Below, in pieces: positions 24,171 to 31,421 of a DNA stretch of 36,957 nt. Source of the stretch: Verrucomicrobiota bacterium (GTDB lineage: Bacteria; Verrucomicrobiota; Verrucomicrobiia; Limisphaerales; Fontisphaeraceae); assembly GCA_037139415.1 (NCBI GenBank), contig JBAXGN010000064.1, positions 1 to 36,957 on the forward strand, given 5' to 3'. A program made the position numbers and the translations under genes. The notes beneath the pieces were generated by a model. The model saw only the letters and a list, made by a program, of their open reading frames with translations, was not told the DNA's origin and ran no database searches. Numbering within the stretch: the first letter of the stretch is position 1; each line of letters opens with the position of its first letter.

Positions 24171-26026
24171 AGAAGTCAATGCACTCGAACATGAACAAAT
24201 CCCTCATTTTGATAAAAACAGCACTCTATATTTTGATGGGCATATTCTGGCTGGGGGTGGTTCAGGCGGAAAGCCCGCAGACGTTTGCGCAGCGGCAGAA
24301 ACTGTTCCTGGATTCGGTCTGGCAGGATTACCAGGCGCATGTGGATAAACCCTCGGCCAAATCCGCCTTCTGGCGGGCTGAAGCCTTGTTTGAGTTGGGT
24401 AAGGTGGAGGAGGGGCGTCGTTTGGTGGGACGCGGGTTGGATCAGATGGTGCCGGGTAATCGTGAGAACCGTTGGATTCATGGCGGCAACAGCGGGTTTG
24501 TGGCGTGGCCGGGTGTGGATTGTTATATCCGCTATGAGAGGTTTCTGGATGAACCGCTGAAGGAACGGAACCGCAAAATCTATACCGGCGCGGTGTTTTA
24601 TAAGCGCCTCTCCACCAGCAATCATAAAATCATGGCGGCGGTTACACGCTATCTGGCCACCCAGATTTGGGGACTCAATGCGTTTCATGCGGACCCTTTC
24701 TTCAAAGGGCAGGAGGAGGATGGTACCCGCTTTGAAAAGAATGATCCAACCGGGGAGAAGTACATCCGCAGCCTTATTCAGGAAACGGTCAAAAGTGGTC
24801 CGGGAGAATTTGCGTCACGCCCATATGGAGCCGAGAACATTTTGCCGCTGCTGACGCTGGCTGAGTGCGCGCAGGATTCCGGTATCCGTCAAAGTGCCGC
24901 GCTGGCTTATGAGTATAGCCTGATTGAATTGGCGCCGGCCTGGTTGCGCGGGCATCTGGCCACCTTTGCGCCGCGCTCTTATCCGGACATGGAGACGCAG
25001 CAGCCATGGGGGATTGCCGTTGTCCCTTGGGCATATTTTGGCGGGATACCGCCGGGGGAACTGCACGATCAATGGGCGCTGCGCACCGCCACGGCAAGCT
25101 ACCGTATGCCGGACGCCTTGCTGGCCTCCGGCGCGGACCGTTCTCAGCCCTACGTGTACCGCGCGCTCATCAACCGCTGGGCGCTGTATCATTATGTGAA
25201 CCAGGATTATGCTCTCTTCAGCCGTTCGCCCAAGGCTTCGACCCGGCAATTCATGGGGCAGAGCTACCCGTGCGGGGTGATGTGGGAGGAGCCCAATGTG
25301 AACCATGGCAGCCATCTGTGGATCACCAATCCCTCTGCCGACGACAACCACGCGGAGGGGAACAAGACGACCGGCATTCATACCCACGGCGTGACCCAGT
25401 ATGAGCAGGAACTGCAGTATCGCGATGCCCTGTTGTTTGTGTTCAACATCGCTCCCAATTTCCGAAATCCTTACGCCTTGGCCTATATTCCCGGCGGCTA
25501 CCGTGCCGCGCTGACTGCGCCGAACCGCCTGTTCCTGCACTACGGCACCGTCCTGGTGGCGGTTTCCGCCTCGCATCCGTTCACCTTCAACCCCCAATCC
25601 GGCATTCGTGCCCCCGCTGGCAAAGCGCGGGAAGGCGATTCGGAATTCCGCATCCCAACCCTGCAAACTGCCGTGGCGTTGGAAACGGCATTGCCTGCGG
25701 ATTTTCCCGGGGCCGATCCCGAAAAGCAACTGGCTGCCTTCCGCGATCTGCTGCTGGCGAAGGCCAGGATTGAGCTCCAATCCGGCGTGAAGCCGGTTGG
25801 CCGCTATACGGATCGCCATGGCAATACCCTGGAGTGTGTTTATGATGGCGAGGACAAAATTAACGGCAAGACTGTGGATTACACTCGCTGGCCGACCCTG
25901 GAAAGTCCCTGGCTGCAGCAGCCGTCCCCTGAGAGTTCATTGGTGCTGACTGACGGTAAACGAACCCGTACCTATGATTTCCAGAACTGGAAGGTTGTGG
26001 AATCCGCAGGGAAACCGAGGGACTGA
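24167..26026 (+). CDS. Exported protein of unknown function, possible alpha/alpha-toroid
   Basis: The 619-residue product begins with a basic N-terminus and a hydrophobic signal segment (ALYILMGIFWLGVVQAES, ending at about residue 36); a second start at 24191 would shorten the basic part. The first two thirds are helical with repeated aromatic and Gly turns (RWIHGGNSGFVAWPGVD, RYLATQIWGLNAF, RPYGAENILPLLTLAECAQ), like alpha/alpha-toroid glycosidases or lyases. The last third is beta-rich (YIPGGYRAALTAPNRLFLHY). Candidate active-site clusters include NVNHGSHLW and GIHTHGVTQYEQE. I cannot assign a CAZy family. Translation is probably coupled to GH9 through the ATGA overlap, so it may act on GH9 products or the same polymer. 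Confidence 0.7.
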   Translation: MKKSMHSNMNKSLILIKTALYILMGIFWLGVVQAESPQTFAQRQKLFLDSVWQDYQAHVDKPSAKSAFWRAEALFELGKVEEGRRLVGRGLDQMVPGNRENRWIHGGNSGFVAWPGVDCYIRYERFLDEPLKERNRKIYTGAVFYKRLSTSNHKIMAAVTRYLATQIWGLNAFHADPFFKGQEEDGTRFEKNDPTGEKYIRSLIQETVKSGPGEFASRPYGAENILPLLTLAECAQDSGIRQSAALAYEYSLIELAPAWLRGHLATFAPRSYPDMETQQPWGIAVVPWAYFGGIPPGELHDQWALRTATASYRMPDALLASGADRSQPYVYRALINRWALYHYVNQDYALFSRSPKASTRQFMGQSYPCGVMWEEPNVNHGSHLWITNPSADDNHAEGNKTTGIHTHGVTQYEQELQYRDALLFVFNIAPNFRNPYALAYIPGGYRAALTAPNRLFLHYGTVLVAVSASHPFTFNPQSGIRAPAGKAREGDSEFRIPTLQTAVALETALPADFPGADPEKQLAAFRDLLLAKARIELQSGVKPVGRYTDRHGNTLECVYDGEDKINGKTVDYTRWPTLESPWLQQPSPESSLVLTDGKRTRTYDFQNWKVVESAGKPRD

Positions 26027-26134
26027 AATTCCAGCATTCCATGCCCCCGTTGCCGTTTTGTAAAAGCGGCGGAAAGTAGAAACAGGCGACCAGTTTGGTT
26101 GACAATTTTGATTCCTCTGGTAGGTTGTTTTTAA
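26027..26134 (+). promoter_or_regulatory. Intergenic region with possible promoter for the toxin-antitoxin pair
   Basis: A perfect -35 hexamer TTGACA occurs at 26099-26104. The best -10 match, 16 bp later, is weak (taggtt), and there is no Shine-Dalgarno sequence before the ATG at 26135. If used, the transcript would be nearly leaderless. Confidence 0.25.
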
Positions 26135-26371
26135 ATGAAATTGGCACCGAAATACGACTTCCCTTCGGACTTGCCCATCTGGGTTGACCCGGAACGATTG
26201 AGCGGTGTGCCCTGCTTCAAAGGCACACGCGTGCCAGTGGATAGTCTGTTTGCCAATTTGAAAAGCGGTCTCAGCTTGGACGAATACCTTGATTGTTTTC
26301 CCGACGTGACACGTGAACAAGCCGTTGCTGTTTTGAAATACGCCCACAAGACTGCGCTGCACGCCGCATGA
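26135..26371 (+). CDS. DUF433 antitoxin-like protein
   Basis: The 78-residue product is a complete DUF433 protein. WVDPERLSGVPCFKGTRVPVDSLFANLKSG is split here as the family hallmark GVPCFKGTRVPVDSL, followed by a helical part (LSLDEYLDCFPDVTREQAVA). DUF433 proteins usually sit directly before a PIN-like DUF5615 protein and are thought to act as antitoxins binding DNA through a small winged helix. The arrangement here is the same, with an ATGA overlap at 26368, but the partner is truncated. It is unrelated in function to the surrounding carbohydrate genes and is probably a mobile passenger. Confidence 0.88.
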   Translation: MKLAPKYDFPSDLPIWVDPERLSGVPCFKGTRVPVDSLFANLKSGLSLDEYLDCFPDVTREQAVAVLKYAHKTALHAA

Positions 26372-26496
26372 AAGTCTTGCTGGATGCCTGCGTTCCACGC
26401 CCCTTGCGGCAGTTTCTTTCCGCCCATACCGTTCACACGGCGCAGGAAATGGGCTGGGGACAACTGAAGAACGTCAAAAATCTCAAGCATGAATAG
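26368..26496 (+). CDS. Truncated DUF5615 PIN-like toxin
   Basis: ATG at 26368 overlaps the DUF433 stop and encodes only 42 residues: MKVLLDACVPRPLRQFLSAH, then TVHTAQEMGWGQLKN, then a non-homologous tail VKNLKHE. The first 35 residues match the start of DUF5615 PIN-like nucleases, including the first acidic residue in LLDACVP. Intact relatives are about 110-120 residues and supply further acidic residues (for example in a TTDKN motif), all lost here. It should be inactive. The frame stops at 26494-26496, inside the start region of the PL6 gene (ATG 26489). The tail is encoded by what looks like the native leader of that gene, so a deletion or recombination event fused the two. Confidence 0.75.
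   Translation: MKVLLDACVPRPLRQFLSAHTVHTAQEMGWGQLKNVKNLKHE
26467..26479 (+). promoter_or_regulatory. Shared leader motif AAGAACGTCAAAA (copy 2)
   Basis: Identical to the 13-mer at 10822-10834 and 22 nt before the PL6 start. Its first seven bases also encode the last native-looking residues (Lys-Asn) of the truncated toxin, making this the probable junction. Confidence 0.45.
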
Positions 26497-27985
26497 GCTT
26501 ACTGCATTTGTCCTCACTGCCCTGTTGCTGGCATCGCTGGGCGTGCTCCGCGGTGCCGATTCGATCGGATCGTTGGAAGAAGCGATCCAGGGGCTTGGCC
26601 CGGGTGTAACAGTACAGGTGGCTGATGGTGATTACAAGGTAACGCGTCCGATCCGTATCCAGGGAAAACGCGGTACCGCCGAGGTGCCAATCATTCTGCG
26701 CGCGGAACATCGTGGTCGGGCTGTGATTGGCGGCGCGGCCGGTTTCGTCATCAGGGATTGTGAATATCTGATTTTGGAAGGTTTCATGTTTACCAGCGAT
26801 GCCGACCAGCAAGCGGTGCGGCTCGACAACTGCCGGCATGTACGCGTGACCCGGAACACGTTTCGCCTGACCGAGCGCGCCACGCCGCGGCACTGGGAGC
26901 ACTGGGTCACCGTGGAGGGCGCCCGCAGCGGGCAGAACCGCATTGATCACAATCTGTTTGAGCGCAAAGTGAATCGCGGCAGTCATGTCTTCATCCGTGG
27001 CGACGATGCGCTGCTGGTTTGTTCGCAGCACGATCGGGTTGATCGCAATCATTTTCAGAACGTTGTCTATGCCAATGGCGAGAACGGCCATGAGACCATT
27101 CGCACCGGCGGCAATGATCTCGGCGCCTCCGGCCAAAGTTCGTTCACCCTCATTGAGGAAAATTTATTGGAACGATGCAGCGGCGAAGACGAGATCATGT
27201 CGCTGAAATCTTCGGATAACGTCGTGCGCAATAACACGCTTTTGAATTGTCGCGGCGCGATCTGCTTGCGGTTGGGCAACCGCGACATCGTCTCCGGTAA
27301 CTTCATCATCGCCACCAACGGCGAGCCGGGGTGTGGCGGCGTCAAGCTCTACGGCTTCGATCATCGTGTTTTTAATAATTACTTTTTCGGTCTGACTGGC
27401 AGGCGGCATGAGGCGCCCTTGGGGCTGATCCCCGGCACACTCGACACGCCCACCACCGAAAACATCGGCAAGAAATACGACGATATGACTTCAGTTCCGC
27501 CGACACGGTGTTGGATCGCCTTCAATACTTGGATTGACTGTGTGCCACTCCAGTTCGGTTTCAATCCGGACAACGCCGAGCGAATGCGTATTCCCCCCAA
27601 CGAATGCACCTTCGTCAATAACCTGGTTGTTCGCACCAAACCCCAAGCCTTGCCCCTCGTGAACTTCGAGGTTGTCCGTGGTCTGCGGGCGCATGACAAC
27701 CTTGGATATACTTGCCAACCAGTCGTCCCCCGTGATGAATGGGCGGGTTGGTTTCGCTTCGCTGATCCGCACCTGCGTCAAGTGGAGGGTGCTGGGGTGC
27801 TCTGGCGACTGACGGATTCGAGTCCTGCCATTGACGCCGCCGTCGAAGGCACCGGGTTGGTTGACGACGACGTGTTTGGTCGTGTGCGGTCTGGTTGGCG
27901 GGATATTGGCGCCGAGGAATTTGGCAGCGGGGCCTTACGACGTCGGCCCCTGACTTCAGGCGAGGTTGGTCCCGATGCGCCATGA
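26489..27985 (+). CDS. Secreted PL6 polysaccharide lyase, chondroitinase-B/alginate-lyase type
   Basis: The 498-residue product has a signal peptide (1-23, ALLLASLGVLRGAD) and a right-handed parallel beta-helix, visible as repeated N-x-hydrophobic turns (HVRVTRNTF, HDRVDRNHF, SDNVVRNNTL). The calcium and catalytic signature is clear: Glu233-Asp-Glu235, Lys240 in MSLKSSDN and Arg261 in CLRLGNR. The Glu-to-Lys (5) and Lys-to-Arg (21) spacings equal those I recall for Pedobacter chondroitinase B (Glu245, Lys250, Arg271). NGHETIRTG (199-207) should supply the Asn calcium ligand. It cleaves uronic-acid linkages by beta-elimination; alginate or dermatan-type substrates cannot be told apart here. 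The start overlaps the truncated toxin frame by 8 bp. Confidence 0.88.
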   Translation: MNRLTAFVLTALLLASLGVLRGADSIGSLEEAIQGLGPGVTVQVADGDYKVTRPIRIQGKRGTAEVPIILRAEHRGRAVIGGAAGFVIRDCEYLILEGFMFTSDADQQAVRLDNCRHVRVTRNTFRLTERATPRHWEHWVTVEGARSGQNRIDHNLFERKVNRGSHVFIRGDDALLVCSQHDRVDRNHFQNVVYANGENGHETIRTGGNDLGASGQSSFTLIEENLLERCSGEDEIMSLKSSDNVVRNNTLLNCRGAICLRLGNRDIVSGNFIIATNGEPGCGGVKLYGFDHRVFNNYFFGLTGRRHEAPLGLIPGTLDTPTTENIGKKYDDMTSVPPTRCWIAFNTWIDCVPLQFGFNPDNAERMRIPPNECTFVNNLVVRTKPQALPLVNFEVVRGLRAHDNLGYTCQPVVPRDEWAGWFRFADPHLRQVEGAGVLWRLTDSSPAIDAAVEGTGLVDDDVFGRVRSGWRDIGAEEFGSGALRRRPLTSGEVGPDAP

Positions 27986-28047
27986 GGTTGGCTGCCGAAA
28001 CGCTAAAAAATTGTGATAAAAAACAGTCCTCTACATCCAAACCCAAG

Positions 28048-29013
28048 ATGAAACCTACGGTATTATTGCCTCTCAGTTGCCTGCTGTTGGCAGCGCTGGC
28101 TGGGCACGCCCAGACTTCACCCGAGACTTCTGCCAGCTGGAAGAAGTTCGAGGAAAACCCCGTCATGGGCGGCAAATATGGCACCTGCTTCGACATTTCC
28201 GTTTTGCGCGAGGAGGGCACGTATCGGATGTGGCTTTCGTGGCGTCCGAAAAAATCCATCGCGCTGGTCGAGAGCAAAGACGGAATTCATTGGAGCGAGC
28301 CGCCGCAGGTTGTGCTGGGTCCGCGCCCGGAAACCGGCTGGGAGGACGACCTCAACCGGCCCGTGGTGTTAAAACGCAAGGATGGCTATCACCTGTGGTA
28401 CACGGGGCAGGCCAAAGGCCATTCGGCGATCGGTTATGCGACGAGTGCGGATGGGGTTACCTGGAAACGGATGAGCGACCGGCCGGTACTCGCAGCGGAA
28501 AAACCGTGGGAAAAGGTGGCCGTGATGTGCCCGCATGTATTGTGGGACGCGGATGCCGGGCAATTCCGCATGTGGTATTCCGGTGGCGAACAGAATGAGC
28601 CGAATGCCATTGGCTACGCGATCAGCCCCGACGGCTTGACGTGGACCAAACACGCCGCCAATCCGATTTTTACACCGGACCTGCAAAGTCCCTGGGAAAA
28701 ACACAAGGTCACCGCCTGCCAGGTGGAGAAGCGGGGGGATTGGCACATCATGTTTTACATTGGCTTCCGCGACGAGCCGCGCGCCCAGATCGGCATCGCC
28801 CGATCGCGGGATGGCATCACGGATTGGCAGCGGCATCCGGCCAACCCCATCATCCGCCCTGGCCAGGATCAATGGGATCACGACGCCTGTTACAAACCGT
28901 ATGCCGTTTTCGACGGCGGAAAGTGGTTGTTATGGTATAACGGCCGCCACGGTCGTCTGGAACAGATTGGCGTGGTATTGCACGACGGCGAGGATCTGGG
29001 GTTTGGGAAGTGA
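28048..29013 (+). CDS. Secreted five-bladed beta-propeller glycosidase (GH43/GH32/GH130-like)
   Basis: The 321-residue product has a signal peptide (about 1-22, LLLAALAGHAQ). Repeating blades carry D/S-x-DG-[IVL]-x-W signatures: VESKDGIHWSEPP, ATSADGVTWKRM, AISPDGLTWTKH and ARSRDGITDWQRH. Together with FRMWYSGG and LWYTGQAK these are typical of the five-bladed propeller shared by GH32, GH43, GH117 and GH130. A likely acidic residue is Asp in WEDDLNRPVVL, with others in FRDEPRAQIG and WDHDACYKPY. The exact family is not decidable by eye. An upstream in-frame start would precede the signal peptide without support. It converges on the minus-strand oxidoreductase with only 6 bp between stops. Confidence 0.78.
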   Translation: MKPTVLLPLSCLLLAALAGHAQTSPETSASWKKFEENPVMGGKYGTCFDISVLREEGTYRMWLSWRPKKSIALVESKDGIHWSEPPQVVLGPRPETGWEDDLNRPVVLKRKDGYHLWYTGQAKGHSAIGYATSADGVTWKRMSDRPVLAAEKPWEKVAVMCPHVLWDADAGQFRMWYSGGEQNEPNAIGYAISPDGLTWTKHAANPIFTPDLQSPWEKHKVTACQVEKRGDWHIMFYIGFRDEPRAQIGIARSRDGITDWQRHPANPIIRPGQDQWDHDACYKPYAVFDGGKWLLWYNGRHGRLEQIGVVLHDGEDLGFGK

Positions 29014-29019
29014 GGGGGA

Positions 29020-30213
29020 TTACATCTTAAACTGCGGGATTTTCAGGCGCTCCCCGTCCTTGATGGCGGATTGATGCGCGACGATTCCGGAGACCGTGAG
29101 GTTCAGTGCCATGATGATATCCACCAGCGGCGTGCGATTTTCCAGAATGGACAGCACAAATTCGTTGGTCAGGTAGCCGTGCGAACCGCCGTGGCCGCCG
29201 GCATCCACCTTCGGCGGCAGGGGCGGGCGCATGAGGTCCGGCAGTTGTTTCTCCAAACCTTCGTAGCGGGCATAAAAGGACCCGCGCTGTCCGCGCACAC
29301 GTCCCCGTTCGCCGCTGTCACCCGGGGTGTCCCAACTGACGGCCATGCGCGCCATGCCGCCTTCGCTGGTGCGGAAGGAGGCGATCTCGGTGCCGAACGG
29401 ATTCTGGTAGCGGTTGTTGGCGGGTTGCAGGTGCTTGAGCAGGCTCGGCATGCCCAGGCAGGAGACCTCGGTGAAGCTGCCGCCGGCCACGCCCAGGCAG
29501 TAGGCGCTGGAATGGGTGGGGTACCATTGCGGCGGCAACCCGACCCGCCAATCCTGGTACGAGGCGATGGGTTCCGGCATGTAATGATAGTATTCACCCT
29601 CGGAGTAGGTGAGCTTGCCAAAGCCGCCGGCGCGGTAGATCGCCCGCATGGCATACAAATCCTCGTGGAAACAGGAGGTCTCAAACATCATGTATTTCAG
29701 CCCGCTCTTTTTGACGGCGGTGAAAAGCGCCTGCGCATCCTCCAAAGAACCAAAGATCGCTGGTACTGCGGAGGCCACATGCTTGCCATGCTTGAGCACC
29801 TCCAGACAGTGGCGCACATGGCTGGGGGCATCGGTGGCGACAAACACTGCCTCGATGCGGTCGTCCTTCACCAGTTCCTCCAGCGAAGGGTAGGTTTTGT
29901 CGCAGCGGCAGGCTTGCGCCAGGGCTGCGCAACGATCCGGGATCAGATCGCTGACGGCCATGACTTCGACGTTCGGGTGATTTTGAAAACCGAAGGCGGC
30001 CCCGAATTTGCAAACGCCGTAGCCCACAATGCCCACGCGAATGCGGCGGTCACTGACGGGTTTCCATCCCCGCGAGGCATCCGGTGCGGTGGGCGCTTTT
30101 TCAAAGCCCTGGATGACTTTTTCCTCCGCTTGGGTAGATGACGGCACCGCCAGCATGGCGGAACCCAAGCCCAGTGTATGGAGAAACGAGCGGCGTGGAA
30201 GGTTATGGTGCAT
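29020..30213 (-). CDS. Tat-exported Gfo/Idh/MocA-family oxidoreductase
   Basis: The 397-residue product has a strong twin-arginine leader (NLPRRSFLHTLGLGSAMLAV). The nucleotide-binding fold follows: RIRVGIVGYGVCKFGAAF, AVSDLIPDRC, then VFVATDAPSHVRHCLEVLKH. Where most family members have GKHV-x-EKP this one has GKHVASAVPA, so the canonical EKP lysine is missing. The C-terminal domain carries GEYYHYMPEP and HSSAYCLGVAGG. Family members oxidise, reduce or hydrolyse sugars with tightly bound NAD(P). Export through Tat, which carries folded cofactor-loaded proteins, fits a periplasmic glycosidase-like or sugar-modifying role. GAGG at 30226-30223 lies 9 nt before this ATG; an alternative ATG at 30228 overlaps the protease stop by ATGA. 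Translation is probably coupled to the protease. Confidence 0.85.
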   Translation of the reverse strand: MHHNLPRRSFLHTLGLGSAMLAVPSSTQAEEKVIQGFEKAPTAPDASRGWKPVSDRRIRVGIVGYGVCKFGAAFGFQNHPNVEVMAVSDLIPDRCAALAQACRCDKTYPSLEELVKDDRIEAVFVATDAPSHVRHCLEVLKHGKHVASAVPAIFGSLEDAQALFTAVKKSGLKYMMFETSCFHEDLYAMRAIYRAGGFGKLTYSEGEYYHYMPEPIASYQDWRVGLPPQWYPTHSSAYCLGVAGGSFTEVSCLGMPSLLKHLQPANNRYQNPFGTEIASFRTSEGGMARMAVSWDTPGDSGERGRVRGQRGSFYARYEGLEKQLPDLMRPPLPPKVDAGGHGGSHGYLTNEFVLSILENRTPLVDIIMALNLTVSGIVAHQSAIKDGERLKIPQFKM

Positions 30214-30224
30214 AATGTATGACC

Positions 30225-31205
30225 TCATCGTTGCGTTATTTTGCCCTGTTTTGCCAGGCAGAGAATGCCCCGGGACGGAACGGCTTCATGCAGGATCATA
30301 TAGGCTTTCTCGGTGGTGTTGGTCGCCGCAGTGTTCCGGCCTTTTTGCCGCTCGTGCTGGGCCAGCAGGGAAATGGTGGAGACATGCCCGATGGCGTTGC
30401 CGCATTCATCCAGCACGGCGGCGCCGCTGCTGCCGGGCGCCCAATCCGTGCTCACGTTCATGCGCAGATGACAAAGCACGTCCAGTGAATCCTCGCGGCC
30501 AGTGCGGTTGGCGCGTTTCCAGTAAAACCGGTTCACCAGTCCGGCGCTGAAATAGCCCGACTGGCTCAGCGGATCGCTATAGCAATACGCCGCATCACCC
30601 AGGTGAACCTGGTGATTGAGGGGCAGGGCGTTCAGCTTGCCACCGCTGACCTGGATAATGGCGGCATCCAACTGCTCGTTGCGGGCGAGAATGGCAATGA
30701 CCGGAAGCACCTCCCCGCTATCGGTGGAGGCGATGAGAAAACCCTCACGCATGGAGTCATCAAGCTCCAGGACGTGATCGCAGGTTACCACCGCGCCCTG
30801 GGTGGAAATGGCGTAGCCTCCGGAGAGGTTCAGGTGCCATTTGTCGCAGCGTTTGCACAGGTAATACCAGCCGACCTTCAGGTGGGCGGCGAGGGCCTTG
30901 GCGGCGACCTCGGAGGGGCTGAGTCGTTTTTTGGATGGTTTGGGCAGGGATAGGGGTTCCGTGGATTTTCCCGGAGTCCAGTTTTTGACAGACGGGATGT
31001 CCATCAATAATTCTTTGCGGGAGCGTGCCACCTCGGCTTTGCTGATGATCACCCGATCCGCCGCCCGGATGCCGGTGGCGGATTGCTCGACGATGCGGGT
31101 GTCCGGGGTTTGGGCCACGCCGCACCAGGTTCCGGCCAGCAGCCACCATACGCCGCCTGCCCGCAGGATTGTCCGCCAACCAATGTATTTCATAGCATTA
31201 CTCAT
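30225..31205 (-). CDS. Exported trypsin-like serine protease with CxxC-x3-H motif
   Basis: The 326-residue product (chosen start MSNAMKYIGWR) has a hydrophobic signal segment (ILRAGGVWWLLAGTWCGVAQ) and a basic linker rich in Ser, Pro and Lys. The trypsin-like barrel follows with a visible triad: His144 in VVTCDHVLEL, Asp180 in QLDAAIIQV and Ser260 in APGSSGAAV. Just before the first strand, Cys117-x2-Cys120-x3-His124 (LCKRCDKWHLNLSGG) resembles a small metal site. Starts at 31193, 31268 and 31355 are also in frame. A weak promoter (TTGCCA-17-TTTTAT on the minus strand, near 31290-31320) would favour 31268 or 31205. It is followed by the Gfo/Idh/MocA gene through an ATGA overlap. A maturation or surveillance protease for the exported enzymes is possible but unproven. 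Confidence 0.82.
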   Translation of the reverse strand: MSNAMKYIGWRTILRAGGVWWLLAGTWCGVAQTPDTRIVEQSATGIRAADRVIISKAEVARSRKELLMDIPSVKNWTPGKSTEPLSLPKPSKKRLSPSEVAAKALAAHLKVGWYYLCKRCDKWHLNLSGGYAISTQGAVVTCDHVLELDDSMREGFLIASTDSGEVLPVIAILARNEQLDAAIIQVSGGKLNALPLNHQVHLGDAAYCYSDPLSQSGYFSAGLVNRFYWKRANRTGREDSLDVLCHLRMNVSTDWAPGSSGAAVLDECGNAIGHVSTISLLAQHERQKGRNTAATNTTEKAYMILHEAVPSRGILCLAKQGKITQR

Positions 31206-31421
31206 ACGGAACGACCGGTTTACCGCAGCGCGTCGGCTGCTTGCATCCGGCCAACGATGATGCTCCATGGAAATACATCTTTGGCCCAAAGGGAAATAAA
31301 AAAGTTGGTATAAAAAATTGGCAACGCATGCCGTCGTTCCCGGTACGTCGTTCAAAGCTGTTCCCCATTTTTATATCAGTTCTACCTTGACGCGCTTTTT
31401 CCGTCGGCGGAACCTGTACCC
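31206..31421. promoter_or_regulatory. Divergent intergenic region
   Basis: This A/T-richer segment separates the minus-strand protease from the plus-strand propeller gene and should hold both promoters. A TTGACG at 31387-31392 could be the -35 for the plus gene, but no convincing -10 follows before the ATG at 31422. Minus-strand hexamers TTGCCA and TTTTAT with 17-bp spacing suit the protease. Confidence 0.3.

Noticed and set aside
22185-24179. 664-codon minus-strand open frame opposite GH9
   Set aside because: It is fully antisense to a GH9 gene with intact catalytic motifs, and its translation has no domain or signal.
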